Positions 63,741 through 64,000 of a DNA stretch of 64,000 bases are shown here, in pieces (within the stretch, counting starts at the first letter, position 1; each line of letters begins with the position of its first letter). This stretch comes from Xylophilus ampelinus (GTDB lineage: Bacteria > Pseudomonadota > Gammaproteobacteria > Burkholderiales > Burkholderiaceae_C): NCBI RefSeq assembly GCF_901875635.1, contig NZ_CABFMN010000070.1, positions 26,978 through 90,977 on the forward strand. The letters run 5' to 3'. A program made the translations under genes and the position numbers. The notes beneath the pieces were generated by a model. That model was not told where the DNA came from. It worked only from the letters and a program-made list of their open reading frames with translations, and did not search any database.

Positions 63741-63793
63741 ATCGGGCTGCAGCGCCCGTCCCGCGGACGCGAGCAGCTATCTTTTCAATAGCA
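63741..63793 (+). repeat. Dispersed repeat unit, copy R4
   Basis: The copy contains AGCGCCCGTCCCGCGGACGC and the core GCAGCTATCTTTTCAATAGCA. It lies between the LOG gene and the next minus-strand gene. Confidence 0.7.
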
Positions 63794-63823
63794 GGCGACG
63801 CCCGCCAGCCAGCCATGCACGCG

Positions 63824-64000
63824 TCAGGGGCTGCGCTCGGCACCTGACCCATCGGGCAGCGCGGCGTCCGGCGCGTCGTCGGCAGGCCGGTGCGATACGC
63901 CCAGCCCCATGCCCATGCCGGCGCCGCCGGCCATTGCGCCCCCGGCACCGCCGCCCCCTGCGACGCCACGGCCGCCCGCGCCGCCTGCGCCCTGCCCGGC
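63824..64000 (-). CDS. 3' end of a glycine-rich protein gene (cut by window edge)
   Basis: The minus frame is open from the window edge to a TGA at 63824-63826 and encodes 58 residues, beginning with a Gly/Ala-rich stretch (AGQGAGGAGGRGVAGGGG) and ending in SHRPADDAPDAALPDGSGAERSP. No domain can be recognised in this tail, and its start lies outside the window. It converges on the LOG gene. Confidence 0.55.
   Translation of the reverse strand, partial: AGQGAGGAGGRGVAGGGGAGGAMAGGAGMGMGLGVSHRPADDAPDAALPDGSGAERSP

Overview
The window is GC-rich, densely packed bacterial DNA. It most resembles a Burkholderiales chromosome, probably Comamonadaceae of the Variovorax type. The reasons are the short H-NS protein with a C-terminal GRGRKPRW-type motif, a Bug/TctC-type receptor, the EarP/EF-P pair with Arg32, the surE-pcm-nlpD order, hupB-tRNA-Val-ppiD in a row, and small dispersed repeats built on GCTATC-N4/5-ATAGC. 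The genus is an inference. I see no phage, transposase, CRISPR array or rRNA.

Region 1 (about 0.3-25 kb) handles small nitrogen compounds. An aliphatic amidase gene (amiE) is followed by a NorQ/CbbQ-type AAA ATPase and a VWA protein. A LysR gene faces a Bug receptor gene and a flavin monooxygenase gene. A long minus-strand operon, urtABCDE-fmdA-fmdB, encodes a urea/short-amide ABC importer, formamidase and an FmdB zinc ribbon protein. Divergent from it lies a 1131-residue fusion of an NCS1-type permease with a hybrid histidine kinase, then a LuxR-type response regulator and a binding-protein-like protein without a signal peptide. Next come cyanase and a cyanate/nitrate-type ABC importer, then a NarX/NarL-like two-component pair. 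Nearly the same 16-bp dyad lies upstream of amiE and urtA, and a second motif is shared by the urt and cyn-type promoters. This suggests a regulon for amides, urea and cyanate.

Region 2 (25-50 kb) is mostly housekeeping: a phospholipase D-like lipoprotein, a TetR regulator with two identical 20-bp operators, a PanE-like reductase flanked by inverted copies of a repeat, a phosphatase, alaS, a ferritin-like protein, nlpD-pcm-surE, a quinone oxidoreductase, H-NS, tRNA-His, ppiD, tRNA-Val, hupB, a dmlA-like dehydrogenase with a haloacetate dehalogenase-like hydrolase and a LysR regulator, an EamA exporter, pgsA, uvrC, earP and efp.

Region 3 (50-63 kb) looks like an undescribed catabolic island. 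An amidase gene diverges from an operon for an NMT1/THI5-type ABC importer, class II aldolase-like protein, TauD-like dioxygenase, GntR regulator, an SDR that lacks the catalytic lysine, an aminotransferase, an alpha/beta hydrolase, an allantoate/N-carbamoyl amidohydrolase-type enzyme and a bicupin. The amidase-importer gap holds two back-to-back sigma-54-type promoters, suggesting nitrogen control. The substrate is unknown, probably an amide- or ureido-containing compound. The window ends with a LOG-family gene and the 3' end of a glycine-rich gene.
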